From positions 1 through 5,525 of the forward strand of contig CAMOUF010000142.1 in the NCBI GenBank assembly GCA_946626395.1: a stretch of DNA of 5,525 nucleotides, written 5' to 3'. Of the stretch, positions 1-4,814 are shown in pieces (positions within the stretch are counted from its first letter, which is position 1; every line of letters starts with the position of its first letter). The notes under the pieces are model-generated. The model was not told the origin of the DNA, made no database searches, and saw only the letters and a program-made list of their open reading frames with translations. This DNA comes from an uncultured Clostridia bacterium (GTDB lineage: Bacteria; Bacillota; Clostridia; Christensenellales; Aristaeellaceae). The position numbers and the translations under genes are program-made.

Positions 1-1
1 C

Positions 2-121
2 AACAATTTCAAGCCCGCCACCACCGAGACCGGCTATGAAATCCAGGTGCCCCTGTTCATCAACATCGGCGACGTGATCAAGATCGACACCCGCACGGGC
101 GAATATCTCTCCCGCGCCTAA
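2..121 (+). CDS. efp: Translation elongation factor P, C-terminal fragment
   Basis: The reading frame open from base 2 encodes the last 39 residues of EF-P and stops with TAA at 119-121. EF-P binds between the P and E sites of the ribosome and promotes peptide-bond formation at proline stretches. The visible part belongs to the third (OB-fold) domain. It carries the family's C-terminal signature VPLFINIGDVIKIDTRTGEY followed by LSRA, which closely matches the usual 'VPLFINEGD.IKVDTRTGEYVSR' ending. The start, the N-terminal KOW-like domain and the modified loop residue lie outside the window. The next gene begins 29 nt downstream with no terminator between, so the two are probably co-transcribed. 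Identification is firm because this ending is highly conserved. Confidence 0.96.
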   Translation, partial: NNFKPATTETGYEIQVPLFINIGDVIKIDTRTGEYLSRA

Positions 122-138
122 TCCCATTAAGAATATCC

Positions 139-145
139 AAGGAGG
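139..145 (+). promoter_or_regulatory. Ribosome binding site of the acidic zinc-ribbon protein
   Basis: AAGGAGG lies 5 nt before the ATG at 151. It is a near-perfect Shine-Dalgarno sequence, fixes the start, and shows that this small ORF is translated from the efp transcript. Confidence 0.85.
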
Positions 146-150
146 CTGCT

Positions 151-573
151 ATGAGCAATCTCACTGATCGGGTTTCCTATCTGAAGGGCCTGGCTGAGGG
201 CCTGAAGCTGGATACGGAAAAGAACGAAGGCAAGCTGATCGAAAAGATCCTGGAAGTGCTGTCCGACCTGGCCAAGGAAGTGGAAACCGTGAAGGAAGAT
301 CAGGACGACCTGAACGCCTACATGGAAGCCATCGACAACGACCTGAGCGATCTGGAAGACGCCGTGCTGGACGACGAGGACTATGACGGCGAAGAAGACT
401 TCGACGAAGACGGGGACGACGAGGACGAAGACGACAACCTGGTGGAATACACCTGCCCCCACTGCGGCGAAGAAATGACCTTCGAGGTGGATTCCTTCGA
501 TTTCGACGAAGATTACCTCTGCCCCAACTGCCATCAGCCCCTCTTCCCCGAAACGCCGGAGGAAGACGAGTAA
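151..573 (+). CDS. Small acidic zinc-ribbon protein, CD1247 N-terminal-domain type (function unknown)
   Basis: This 140-residue protein has three parts. Residues 1-72 look helical and coiled-coil-like, opening MSNLTDRVSYLKGLAEGL and rich in heptad Leu/Val/Ile. Residues 74-96 are almost entirely Asp and Glu and are probably disordered. Residues 100-132 form a zinc-ribbon-like module with CPHC (C102, C105) and CPNC (C124, C127). From memory, the N-terminal part matches the family called 'CD1247 N-terminal domain-containing protein' in Clostridia, often found next to efp; its biochemical role is not known to me. No signal peptide or membrane segment is visible, so it should be cytoplasmic. It shares a transcript with efp and ends 10 nt before a terminator stem, so a role near translation is a guess from position only. 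It is sometimes labelled a transcriptional regulator, but I see no helix-turn-helix to support that. Confidence 0.85.
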   Translation: MSNLTDRVSYLKGLAEGLKLDTEKNEGKLIEKILEVLSDLAKEVETVKEDQDDLNAYMEAIDNDLSDLEDAVLDDEDYDGEEDFDEDGDDEDEDDNLVEYTCPHCGEEMTFEVDSFDFDEDYLCPNCHQPLFPETPEEDE

Positions 574-583
574 ACGATGCGCG

Positions 584-619
584 AACGGCTGTCTCCTGAA
601 AACGGGGCAGCCGTTTTTT
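584..619 (+). terminator. Rho-independent terminator of the efp operon
   Basis: A 12-bp stem (584-595 with 604-615, two G-U pairs) closes an 8-nt loop. The 3' arm ends in the run of six T at 614-619. It starts 10 nt after the stop codon and ends the efp-zinc-ribbon transcript. Confidence 0.92.
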
Positions 620-653
620 ATGACATCAAAATGTAGTATTTTTGAAAAAATGC

Positions 654-682
654 TTGCATTTTACCTCAAGATATGCTACAAT
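654..682 (+). promoter_or_regulatory. Sigma-A promoter of rpmB (extended -10)
   Basis: The -35 box TTGCAT (654-659) and -10 box TACAAT (677-682) are separated by exactly 17 nt. TGC directly before the -10 gives an extended TGn motif. The surroundings are AT-rich and lie just beyond the upstream terminator. Transcription should start near 689, leaving a leader of about 70 nt before the rpmB ATG. Confidence 0.85.
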
Positions 683-691
683 AATCAAGCT

Positions 692-737
692 GTCATGAGC
701 AGATGATCCGCGGCGCAGGCCGTGTGCATCATATGAC
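692..737 (+). promoter_or_regulatory. Foldable rpmB leader stem-loop (possible regulatory RNA)
   Basis: The leader can form a long hairpin of three stacked helices. GTCAT (692-696) pairs with ATGAC (733-737), ATGAT (703-707) with ATCAT (728-732), and CGCGGC (709-714) with GCCGTG (719-724, one G-U), around a GCAG loop. A 6-nt bulge (697-702) sits between the outer and middle helices, and a 1x3 internal loop between the middle and inner ones. Downstream, CAATT (738-742) and AATTG (755-759) could form a second small hairpin that puts the Shine-Dalgarno sequence in its loop. Ribosomal-protein genes are often autoregulated through such leaders. I do not recognise this as a named Rfam leader, and no covariation evidence is available here. 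Confidence 0.45.
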
Positions 738-746
738 CAATTCCCC

Positions 747-753
747 GGGGAGG
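747..753 (+). promoter_or_regulatory. Ribosome binding site of rpmB
   Basis: GGGGAGG sits 8 nt before the ATG at 762. It lies inside the loop of a possible CAATT/AATTG hairpin (738-759), so access to it could be modulated. Confidence 0.8.
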
Positions 754-761
754 TAATTGCA

Positions 762-995
762 ATGGGAAAATTTTGTGAAGTGTGCGAAAAGGGCTTGATG
801 ACGGGCCATAACGTAAGCCACTCCAACCGCAAGAGCAGCCGCACTTGGGCCCCCAATGTGCAGCCCCTGCGCGTGATCGTGGAAGGCCGTCCCATGAAGC
901 TGAACGTGTGCACCCGTTGCCTGCGCACCATGCGCAAAAACGGCGCAATGCAGGCTTTTGTGGCTCCCGCCGCTCCTGTCACTGAAGAAGCTTAA
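762..995 (+). CDS. rpmB: 50S ribosomal protein L28 (bL28), zinc-binding form
   Basis: This 77-residue basic protein belongs to the large ribosomal subunit. It opens MGKFCEVCEKG and has the L28 hallmarks GHNVSHSNRKSSRTWAPN (15-32) and a central strand region with VEGRPMKLNVCTRCLRT (40-56). Two cysteine pairs, C5/C8 and C50/C53, mark the zinc-binding 'C+' version of the protein. Many bacteria also carry a cysteine-free version induced under zinc limitation; none is seen here. Length is normal for the family, apart from a short Ala/Pro/Glu tail (residues 66-77). The start is fixed by a good Shine-Dalgarno 8 nt upstream. The gene has its own promoter and terminator and appears monocistronic. Confidence 0.97.
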   Translation: MGKFCEVCEKGLMTGHNVSHSNRKSSRTWAPNVQPLRVIVEGRPMKLNVCTRCLRTMRKNGAMQAFVAPAAPVTEEA

Positions 996-1007
996 TGGAG
1001 ATCGCAC

Positions 1008-1046
1008 CGCAATAAACCACCTGGCGTATGTCAGGTGGTTTTTGCG
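1008..1046. terminator. Shared hairpin terminator between convergent rpmB and PHP gene
   Basis: A perfect 10-bp stem (1014-1023 with 1032-1041) closes an 8-nt loop. It is extended by CGCAA/TTGCG (1008-1012 with 1042-1046) after a single bulged T at 1013. On the plus strand the 3' arm runs into five T (1039-1043), with seven more T at 1053-1059. It follows the rpmB stop by 12 nt. On the minus strand it follows the PHP gene's stop by 22 nt, though only three T come before the next A, so termination there is probably weaker. No other hairpin serves the minus-strand gene. Confidence 0.85.
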
Positions 1047-1068
1047 TTGTACTTTTTTTCCGGAAGGA

Positions 1069-1773
1069 TCAGGGAATCATTTTCGGATGATAGATCACAT
1101 AGGCCCTTCCTTCTTTGATAAAGGAACAAAGCTCCGCGTAATCCTTAGGCTTTTCCATAAAGCCCACGAACGCGCCGGCGGCGGCAGCCACTTCATGGGC
1201 GTCGGACCCAGCGGTCCAGGGCTTGCCCTCCCGCAGCGCCATTTCCTGGGCCTGCACATTATAGGTGTCCGTGGCGTTGCCACGGTTGAACACCTCGATG
1301 GCGTCCACGTTCAGGCCAGGACGCTGAATGCCCGCATGAGCGATATACCCCGCCACCCGGTAGGGATGGGCCCGGATCACGATGCCCCCCAGGGCGTGCA
1401 CCGCATCACACAGGTATTCAATGCTCCATTTATCGCAGTCCCTGAGTTCATGATACAGATGTTCCGGCTGCAAGCCCAGCAGCAGATAATCCTCTCCGTT
1501 GCCGCCCATATGGGTATATTCCACCCCGAAGTACACTTCGATGCCCAGCTCGTCCCCCGCCTCTTTGGCGGCATCATAGCCTCGCAGATAAGCGTCCATT
1601 TTTTCATCCCAGGTTTCCGGAATGCTGGCATAGGAATTCCCATTGATAAAGTGATCGGTGATCACGATGCCGGAAAACCCTTTTTCTGCGTACACCCGAA
1701 CCATCTCCCGGGCCGGGGACCTGCCGCAGCGGCTGGTTTCAGCGGTGTGCAAATGCAATTCATAAAAAAACAT
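1069..1773 (-). CDS. PHP-domain metal-dependent phosphoesterase
   Basis: This 234-residue cytoplasmic protein consists of a single PHP (polymerase and histidinol phosphatase) domain. The metal-binding motifs appear in order: HLHT (H7, H9), ITDH (D40, H41), GVEYTH (E85), RAHPYR (H136) and GSDAHE (D191, H193). These would bind two or three metal ions and catalyse phosphate-ester hydrolysis. Characterised relatives act on histidinol phosphate or on nucleotide 3',5'-bisphosphates and oligonucleotides, but the substrate here cannot be read from sequence. No polymerase domain or his genes are present, so a histidine-biosynthesis role is not supported by context. The ATG at 1773 is preferred because AAAGGAGA (1788-1781) lies 7-8 nt upstream. 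The ATG at 1779 is only 1-2 nt from that site, and the one at 1809 lies upstream of it without a good site. The gene converges on rpmB and diverges from the MATE gene. Confidence 0.92.
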   Translation of the reverse strand: MFFYELHLHTAETSRCGRSPAREMVRVYAEKGFSGIVITDHFINGNSYASIPETWDEKMDAYLRGYDAAKEAGDELGIEVYFGVEYTHMGGNGEDYLLLGLQPEHLYHELRDCDKWSIEYLCDAVHALGGIVIRAHPYRVAGYIAHAGIQRPGLNVDAIEVFNRGNATDTYNVQAQEMALREGKPWTAGSDAHEVAAAAGAFVGFMEKPKDYAELCSFIKEGRAYVIYHPKMIP

Positions 1774-1780
1774 ACGCATG

Positions 1781-1788
1781 TCTCCTTT
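1781..1788 (-). promoter_or_regulatory. Ribosome binding site of the PHP gene
   Basis: Read on the minus strand, AAAGGAGA (1788 to 1781) precedes two in-frame ATG codons at 1779 and 1773. Spacing to 1773 is normal and to 1779 is too short, so this site decides the start. Confidence 0.8.
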
Positions 1789-1824
1789 GGCAAAAATCAG
1801 GCAAGCCACGCTTTCTCTTTTAAC

Positions 1825-1853
1825 ATTTTAAAAGGAATCCGGCTTTCTGTCAA
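1825..1853 (-). promoter_or_regulatory. Sigma-A promoter of the PHP gene
   Basis: On the minus strand, a perfect -35 TTGACA (1853-1848) and a -10 TAAAAT (1830-1825) are separated by 17 nt. The predicted transcription start is near 1818, giving a leader of about 45 nt to the ATG at 1773. This is one of the strongest-looking promoters in the window. Confidence 0.85.
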
Positions 1854-1875
1854 TAACCTGGCCGCATCATGAAGC

Positions 1876-1898
1876 ATTCGGAAAAGATAAGACCGAAT
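1876..1898. repeat. Inverted repeat in the divergent promoter region (candidate operator)
   Basis: ATTCGG (1876-1881) and CCGAAT (1893-1898) are perfect inverted repeats separated by 11 nt. They sit between the two divergent -35 boxes, ending 6 nt before the MATE -35. Half-site length and placement would suit a dimeric regulator acting on both genes. Six-bp repeats can also arise by chance, and no regulator gene is adjacent. Confidence 0.35.
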
Positions 1899-1904
1899 CA
1901 TGGG

Positions 1905-1933
1905 TTGCATTTTCAAAATGAGTGATATATGAT
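1905..1933 (+). promoter_or_regulatory. Sigma-A promoter of the MATE transporter gene
   Basis: The -35 box TTGCAT (1905-1910) and -10 box TATGAT (1928-1933) have a 17-nt spacer. Predicted transcription starts near 1940, about 30 nt before the ATG at 1970. This rules out the longer in-frame start at 1922, which would lie upstream of the transcript. Confidence 0.85.
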
Positions 1934-1950
1934 GAAGGGGTACACTTCAT
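1932..1950. repeat. Small inverted repeat over the MATE gene transcription start
   Basis: ATGAAG (1932-1937) and CTTCAT (1945-1950) are perfect inverted repeats around a 7-nt centre. They overlap the last bases of the -10 box and the predicted start site. That position suits a repressor operator, but chance is a fair alternative. Confidence 0.3.
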
Positions 1951-1969
1951 ACTGAAACGAGGATTCACC

Positions 1970-3352
1970 ATGAGCAAAAATCAGCGGGATTTTACCCAGG
2001 GCCCCATCGCGCGGGGCATGATCGCCTTTTCTCTTCCCTTTCTGCTGTCCAATATCCTGCAAGCCCTGTATGGCGCTGTGGATATGTATGTGGTAGGAAA
2101 CTTTTCCAATCCTGATCCCGTGATCAGCGCCCAGATCCTGTCCGGCGTGAATATCGGCAGCCAAATCACCAACCTGGTGGCCATGATGGTCAGCGGCCTG
2201 ACGGTGTCCGGCACGGTGATGGTGGGCCAATATGTGGGCGCGCGCAAGCAGAAGGATGCTTCTGAAACCGTGGGCACCATGTTCACCCTGATGGCGATTG
2301 TGGGCCTGGTTCTCATGGCGCTGATGATGATTTTTTCCGGGCCGATGCTGCATCTTTTGAAAACGCCGCCCGAAGCCTTTGAGCACGCCAGGACCTATCT
2401 GATGATTTGTCTGAGCGGCACCCTGTTCATCTTTGGCTACAACGCCGTGTCCTCCATCCAGCGCGGCCTGGGGGATTCCGTTCGGCCGCTGATCTTTGTG
2501 GGCATCGCCTGTCTGGTCAATGTGGTGCTGGATTTGTGGCTGGTCAAGGGCTTGGGCATGGGCGCAGCGGGCGCTGCCTGGGCCACAGTGATCGCCCAGG
2601 CCATCAGCCTGATTTTGGCGGGGCTGTACCTGGCCAAGAACAAATTCATCTTCGATTTCAAGCTGCGCTCCTTCCGCATCCAAAAAGAAAAAATGAGCCT
2701 GATGATCAAGCTGGGCATTCCCTCTTCCGTCCAGAGCATCGTGGTCAACATTTCCTTCCTGGTCATGACCGGCCTGGTCAACGAGATTGGCGGCTACACC
2801 GCCTCCGCCGCCGTGGGCGTGGTGGGCAAGTTCAATTCCTTCGCCATCCTGCCCGCCGTAGCCATGTCCTCCTCGGTCAGCGCTTTTGCCGCCCAGAACA
2901 TCGGCGCGGGCCTGCATGACCGGGCCAAGAAAAGCCTGTGGGTGGGCATCGGCATTGCCATGACCATTTCTGCGGCGGTGTTCGCAGCGGTGCAGCTGTG
3001 GCCCGCTTCCATCATCGCCATTTTCTCCCCGGAAGCGGAATTGATCCAGCATGGCGTAGAATACATGCGCACCTTCAGCTTTGACTATCTGCTGGTGCCC
3101 ATCCAGTTCTGCTTTAACGGCCTGATCATGGGCGCGGGCCATACCCGCTTTACCCTGATCAGCGCCACCACCTCTTCCCTGCTCCTGCGCATTCCTGTAG
3201 CCGTTCTGTTTGGCTCTGTGCTGGGCTGGGGCCTGATGGGCGTGGGTCTGGCTGGCCCTGCCGCCACGGTGGCCGGGATCGGGCTGACAGCCTGGTTTGT
3301 TTTCTCCGGCCGCTGGATGAAGGACCGAACCGGCATCCGGGCGGATGCGTAA
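1970..3352 (+). CDS. MATE-family multidrug/Na+ efflux transporter
   Basis: This 460-residue polytopic membrane protein is of typical MATE length (about 450), with roughly 12 hydrophobic segments. It has the usual two-lobe form: an N-lobe over about residues 1-225, and a C-lobe opening at IKLGIPSSVQS (246-256). The first segment holds the signature QALYGAVDMYVVGNF (31-45). Its D38 lines up by motif with the first-helix aspartate that couples cation binding to export in characterised MATE pumps. Other family features are MVGQYVGARK after helix 2 and QNIGAGLHDRAKKS in the C-lobe. The protein should sit in the cytoplasmic membrane and export cationic drugs or metabolites using H+ or Na+. The substrate is unknown. 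The ATG at 1970 follows ACGAGGA (1957-1963) by 6 nt, and the promoter excludes the start at 1922. The gene is monocistronic, with its own promoter and terminator. Confidence 0.95.
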   Translation: MSKNQRDFTQGPIARGMIAFSLPFLLSNILQALYGAVDMYVVGNFSNPDPVISAQILSGVNIGSQITNLVAMMVSGLTVSGTVMVGQYVGARKQKDASETVGTMFTLMAIVGLVLMALMMIFSGPMLHLLKTPPEAFEHARTYLMICLSGTLFIFGYNAVSSIQRGLGDSVRPLIFVGIACLVNVVLDLWLVKGLGMGAAGAAWATVIAQAISLILAGLYLAKNKFIFDFKLRSFRIQKEKMSLMIKLGIPSSVQSIVVNISFLVMTGLVNEIGGYTASAAVGVVGKFNSFAILPAVAMSSSVSAFAAQNIGAGLHDRAKKSLWVGIGIAMTISAAVFAAVQLWPASIIAIFSPEAELIQHGVEYMRTFSFDYLLVPIQFCFNGLIMGAGHTRFTLISATTSSLLLRIPVAVLFGSVLGWGLMGVGLAGPAATVAGIGLTAWFVFSGRWMKDRTGIRADA

Positions 3353-3376
3353 AGCCCGCCTTCCTGTTTCTCCATG

Positions 3377-3409
3377 AAGCCCCAGACCCGACTGGGGCTT
3401 TCTCTTTTT
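3377..3409 (+). terminator. Rho-independent terminator of the MATE gene
   Basis: A perfect 9-bp stem (3377-3385 with 3392-3400) closes a 6-nt loop and is followed by a T-rich tail (3399-3409, interrupted by two C). It lies 24 nt after the stop codon. Confidence 0.9.
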
Positions 3410-3428
3410 CTGTCTGATCAGCATTTGC

Positions 3429-3457
3429 TTGACTTTTTTCTTTATTTGAAGGATAAT
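3429..3457 (+). promoter_or_regulatory. Sigma-A promoter of the DUF512 protein-der operon
   Basis: The -35 box TTGACT (3429-3434) and -10 box GATAAT (3452-3457) are 17 nt apart, with a T-rich spacer. Predicted transcription starts near 3464, giving a very short leader of about 19 nt that is mostly ribosome binding site. Confidence 0.8.
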
Positions 3458-3469
3458 AAATCTGTGGGA

Positions 3470-3477
3470 AAGGAGGG
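3470..3477 (+). promoter_or_regulatory. Ribosome binding site of the DUF512 protein
   Basis: AAGGAGGG lies 5 nt before the ATG at 3483. It is near-perfect and fixes the start. Confidence 0.85.
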
Positions 3478-3482
3478 GAACC

Positions 3483-4781
3483 ATGGCGCATTTGATCGAA
3501 GAAGCACAGCCCCATGGAGTAGGTTACCGCCGGGGGCTTCGGGCAGGCGACAGCATCATCGCCATCAATGGGGAACCCGTCCTGGATGAAATCGACTATC
3601 AGGCGCTGACCAACCATACCCGGCTGGATATCCTGGTGCGCCGGGCCGACGGCAGGGAAGAAAACGTGCGCATTATCAAGGCCCGGGAAGCGGGTCTGGG
3701 GCTGAAGCTGGCGGACACGCTGGCCTGCCGTCCCTATCCCTGCAAGAACAAATGCGTGTTCTGCTTTATCGACCAGATGCCGCCCGGCATGCGGAAGACC
3801 CTGTATGTAAAGGACGACGACTGGCGGCTTTCCCTGATGATGGGGAATTATATTACCCTGACCAACGTGGACGAACAGGAATTCCAGCGCATTTTGCGCC
3901 GCAAGGCCAGCCCGCTGTATATTTCCATCCACACCACTGATCCGGAGCTGCGGGTCAAAATGATGAAAAACCCAAACGCCCGGTTTATCATGGACCGGCT
4001 CCGCGCCCTGGCGGACGCCGGGCTGCATTTTCACTGCCAGATCGTATTGTGCCCCGGCTATAACGACGGCGACGCCCTGCGAAAAACCCTTTCCGATTTA
4101 TCCGCCATGTATCCCGCCGCCCAAAGCGCCGCGCTGGTGCCGGTGGGGCTGACCAAGTATCGGGAAGGGCTCGCGCCCGTTGTCCCCTTTGACCGGGAAA
4201 AGGCCCGGGCGGTGATGGGGATCGCCCATGAATTTCAAGACAGACTGCTTAAAAACATCGGCACCCGGTTCGGGTTCCCCTCGGATGAAATGGTGCTGAT
4301 TGCGGGAGAAGATTTGCCCCCAGAGGAAGAATACGAGGGCTATCCCCAATTGGAAAACGGCGTGGGGCTGCTGCGAAAATTTGAAAACGGGCTGGCCGCC
4401 GCTGCCCAAAGCAATACGTTCTCCCCTGTCCCCCGCCGGGTGCGCATTCCCTGCGGCACGTCCATCGCGCCGGTGATGCGGCGGTGGGTGGATACCTATG
4501 GGCCGGAAGGGGTGGAAGCAACGGTGCAGCCTATCCGCAATACCTTCTTTGGGGAAACCGTTACCGTAACGGGCCTGATCACCGGCGGCGACCTGATCCG
4601 CCAATTAAAGGACGCAGACGAGGACGAGATTCTCTTGTGCGGCAACACCCTGCGCCAGGAGGGCGACCTGTTTCTGGACGACGTGCCGCTGACCGAAGTG
4701 CAGTCCGCTCTCAAGCCCAAGGTGACCATTGTGCCCAATACCGGCGGAGATCTGTTCCGCGCCCTGCTGGGAAATACCTGA
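3483..4781 (+). CDS. PDZ / radical-SAM-like / DUF512 domain protein (putative Fe-S oxidoreductase)
   Basis: This 432-residue cytoplasmic protein has three regions. Residues 1-65 form a PDZ-like domain with the core GLRAGDSIIAINGEPV (18-33). A radical-SAM-like segment follows, with CKNKCVFC (C87, C91, C94), the CX3CX2C spacing that binds a [4Fe-4S] cluster and S-adenosylmethionine, continuing into FIDQMPPGMRKTLYVKDDDWRLS. The C-terminal half, from about residue 220, is the DUF512 region. The combination matches DUF512 proteins of Clostridia and the 'FeS-containing oxidoreductase' of cyanobacteria; I know of no established function. Length is normal for the family and all three cysteines are present. 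No membrane segment is seen. It has its own promoter, and der follows after 33 nt with no terminator, so the two are likely co-transcribed. A link to ribosome assembly or RNA modification is an inference from this neighbour only. Confidence 0.92.
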   Translation: MAHLIEEAQPHGVGYRRGLRAGDSIIAINGEPVLDEIDYQALTNHTRLDILVRRADGREENVRIIKAREAGLGLKLADTLACRPYPCKNKCVFCFIDQMPPGMRKTLYVKDDDWRLSLMMGNYITLTNVDEQEFQRILRRKASPLYISIHTTDPELRVKMMKNPNARFIMDRLRALADAGLHFHCQIVLCPGYNDGDALRKTLSDLSAMYPAAQSAALVPVGLTKYREGLAPVVPFDREKARAVMGIAHEFQDRLLKNIGTRFGFPSDEMVLIAGEDLPPEEEYEGYPQLENGVGLLRKFENGLAAAAQSNTFSPVPRRVRIPCGTSIAPVMRRWVDTYGPEGVEATVQPIRNTFFGETVTVTGLITGGDLIRQLKDADEDEILLCGNTLRQEGDLFLDDVPLTEVQSALKPKVTIVPNTGGDLFRALLGNT

Positions 4782-4798
4782 GGATTTGTTTTACAGAG

Positions 4799-4804
4799 AG
4801 GAGG
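4799..4804 (+). promoter_or_regulatory. Ribosome binding site of der
   Basis: AGGAGG lies 10 nt before the ATG at 4815, slightly longer than usual. A GTG at 4810 has closer spacing but reads a different frame without the GTPase motifs, so 4815 is the start. Confidence 0.75.
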
Positions 4805-4814
4805 TTGGTGTGAA

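Noticed and set aside
127..534. A 135-residue Val/Phe-rich minus-strand frame that looks like a membrane protein
   Set aside because: The hydrophobic translation is simply the complement of Asp/Glu codons in the acidic protein at 151-573. It has no ribosome binding site.
958..1872. A 304-residue plus-strand open frame across the rpmB end and the PHP gene
   Set aside because: It starts inside rpmB, runs through the terminator hairpin and lies antisense to a PHP gene with intact metal-binding motifs. It has no ribosome binding site or family match.
1922..1969. A 16-codon upstream extension of the MATE gene
   Set aside because: The ATG at 1922 lies within the promoter spacer, upstream of the predicted transcription start near 1940. 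The ATG at 1970 has a suitable ribosome binding site.
1913..3484. A 523-residue open frame on the minus strand opposite the MATE gene
   Set aside because: It is low-complexity and rich in His, Gln, Gly and Ala, has no recognisable domain, and crosses the MATE promoter and terminator. It is a by-product of codon bias in the real gene, which has all MATE signatures.
3159..4034. A 291-residue minus-strand open frame spanning the MATE end and DUF512 gene
   Set aside because: It crosses a terminator and a promoter of the opposite strand, and its translation has no domain. It is a shadow of the DUF512 gene.
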